Assembly (NCBI GenBank): GCA_947451385.1
Contig: CANFYZ010000025.1
Span: 1 to 43,180, forward strand
Direction: 5' to 3'
DNA length: 43,180 nt
DNA from: Comamonadaceae bacterium
GTDB lineage: Bacteria; Pseudomonadota; Gammaproteobacteria; Burkholderiales; Burkholderiaceae_C
Made by a program: the position numbers and the translations under genes. Below are positions 42,373-43,180 of the stretch, in pieces. Within the stretch, counting starts at the first letter, position 1, and each line of letters begins with the position of its first letter. The notes beneath the pieces were generated by a model. The model was not told the origin of the DNA and did no database searches. It was given only the letters and a program-made list of their open reading frames with translations.

Positions 42373-43180
42373 TCACTTCCCCCAAGAATCTTTCAACCCC
42401 GTCACCCGATTGAACACCGGCTTCGTCCTGGCCACGTGGTCCAGACGGTCCGCCACAAAGTAGCCAAAGCGCTCAAACTGGAACTTCTGGTCTGGCTGCG
42501 CTTGGGCCAATGAAGGCTCCACATACGCGGTCACCACTTTCAGGCTGTCCGGGTTGAGGGATTGCAAAAAGTCTTTGCCGCCGGCGTCAGGGTGCGCTTC
42601 GGCGAACAGGCGGTCGTACAGGCGCACTTCGGCTGGCACGCCATCGGCCACGCTCACCCAGGTGATGGCGGCTTTGGCTTTGACGCTGTCGGCACCCGGC
42701 GTGCCGCTCTTGGTGCCGGGGATCACTTTGGCGTGGACTTCGGTGACTTGGCCCGCCGCGTCGCGTGCGCAGCCGGTGCATTCGATCACATAGCCGCCTT
42801 TGAGGCGCACCACTGCACCAGCGGACGCAGTGCCGTCCGCGTTTTTTTGCGGCGGGGACAGGCGCTTGTAGCCCTTGGGCGGCACTTCTTCAAAGTCTTC
42901 GCGCTCGATCCACACTTCTTTGCCGATCTTGAAGACGCGGTCAGGCGGCGGGGTTTGGCCCTCTGCGATGGCGCTATGCGGCAGTGCGGGTTGGCTGCAG
43001 GCCTCGGTGTAGTCATCGCTGCCAAAGGCCTCGGCCCAATTCGTCAGCACGAGCTTGACCGGGTCGAGCACGGCCATGCCGCGGTGGGCTTTGTTTTCCA
43101 GGTCTTCGCGCAGGCAGCCTTCGAGCGTGCTGTAGTCGATCCAGCTGTCGCTTTTGGTCACGCCAATGCGGTCGGCAAAC
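42373..43180 (-). CDS. glnS: glutaminyl-tRNA synthetase, C-terminal part (5' end beyond window)
   Basis: The frame runs from the window edge (first full codon at 43179) to the stop at 42373, 268 residues. The segment covers the end of the class I core (DYSTLEGCLREDLENKAHRGMAVLDPVKLVL) and the two anticodon-binding beta-barrels of GlnRS. Family blocks VWIEREDFEEVPPKGYKRL, VPAEVRLYDRLF, KFQFERFGYFVADR and the terminal PVFNRVTGLKDSWGK are present. The Rossmann-fold ATP site (HIGH, KMSK) lies outside. Its direct acylation fits a GlnRS-using betaproteobacterium. One CxxC pair in the first barrel (ECTGCARD) is worth noting. Confidence 0.95.
   Translation of the reverse strand, partial: FADRIGVTKSDSWIDYSTLEGCLREDLENKAHRGMAVLDPVKLVLTNWAEAFGSDDYTEACSQPALPHSAIAEGQTPPPDRVFKIGKEVWIEREDFEEVPPKGYKRLSPPQKNADGTASAGAVVRLKGGYVIECTGCARDAAGQVTEVHAKVIPGTKSGTPGADSVKAKAAITWVSVADGVPAEVRLYDRLFAEAHPDAGGKDFLQSLNPDSLKVVTAYVEPSLAQAQPDQKFQFERFGYFVADRLDHVARTKPVFNRVTGLKDSWGK

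Overview
The window is a densely coded, GC-rich chromosomal segment of a betaproteobacterium, most likely order Burkholderiales and family Comamonadaceae. The assignment rests on gene order (acpP-fabF ... mucD-lepA-lepB-rnc-era-recO-pdxJ-acpS-nagZ; glnA-x-ntrB-ntrC) and on family-typical genes (a Bug-type binding protein, DUF6502/DUF5666 genes, the Cds6-type L,D-transpeptidase pair). The genus cannot be fixed from sequence reading alone. No rRNA, tRNA, CRISPR array, insertion sequence or phage gene was seen.

Layout. 1-3538: end of acpP, fabF, a small YgfX-like membrane protein and a periplasmic HtrA/MucD protease; the rpoE-rseA-rseB genes that usually lie here in Burkholderiales are absent. 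3539-4058: a gene-free 520-base stretch with a palindrome, paired DnaA boxes and a strong isolated terminator. 4059-12075: a housekeeping run with start/stop overlaps at several joints (lepA, lepB, rnc, era, recO, pdxJ, acpS, nagZ) plus a small membrane protein. 12139-16340: a lower-GC two-gene block on the minus strand, an orphan CruF-type carotenoid gene and a 1021-residue protein. The latter joins two zinc ribbons, a class III nucleotide cyclase, a STAND-type ATPase and a complete C-terminal MOSC domain. 16533-21981: P1 peptidase, rsuA, alpha/beta hydrolase, beta-propeller protein, NodB-type deacetylase and a sterol-desaturase-like enzyme.

22066-25939: a DUF6502 gene with a promoter/palindrome placed so that its mRNA may be leaderless, followed by two paralogous DUF5666 lipoproteins. 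26061-27830: EI24 membrane protein and a CinA-type molybdopterin-binding protein. 27835-32878: nitrogen-control operon (NtrC enhancer, sigma-54 promoter, glnA, small periplasmic protein, ntrB, ntrC). 32907-36581: a [2Fe-2S] ferredoxin, an orphan Bug-family binding protein, a beta-propeller lipoprotein and an FAH-family protein with a Tat-like signal. 36621-43180: a minus-strand series (glnS end, flavin-binding PNPOx-like protein, rluE, small unknown gene, rluA-type synthase, SDR, TPR/Lys-Ala-repeat protein, L,D-transpeptidase).

The best candidate for something undescribed is the cyclase-STAND-MOSC fusion at 13275-16340. It keeps the usual front end of cyclase/ATPase signalling proteins, but the expected C-terminal TPR array is cut short and replaced by a full MOSC protein.
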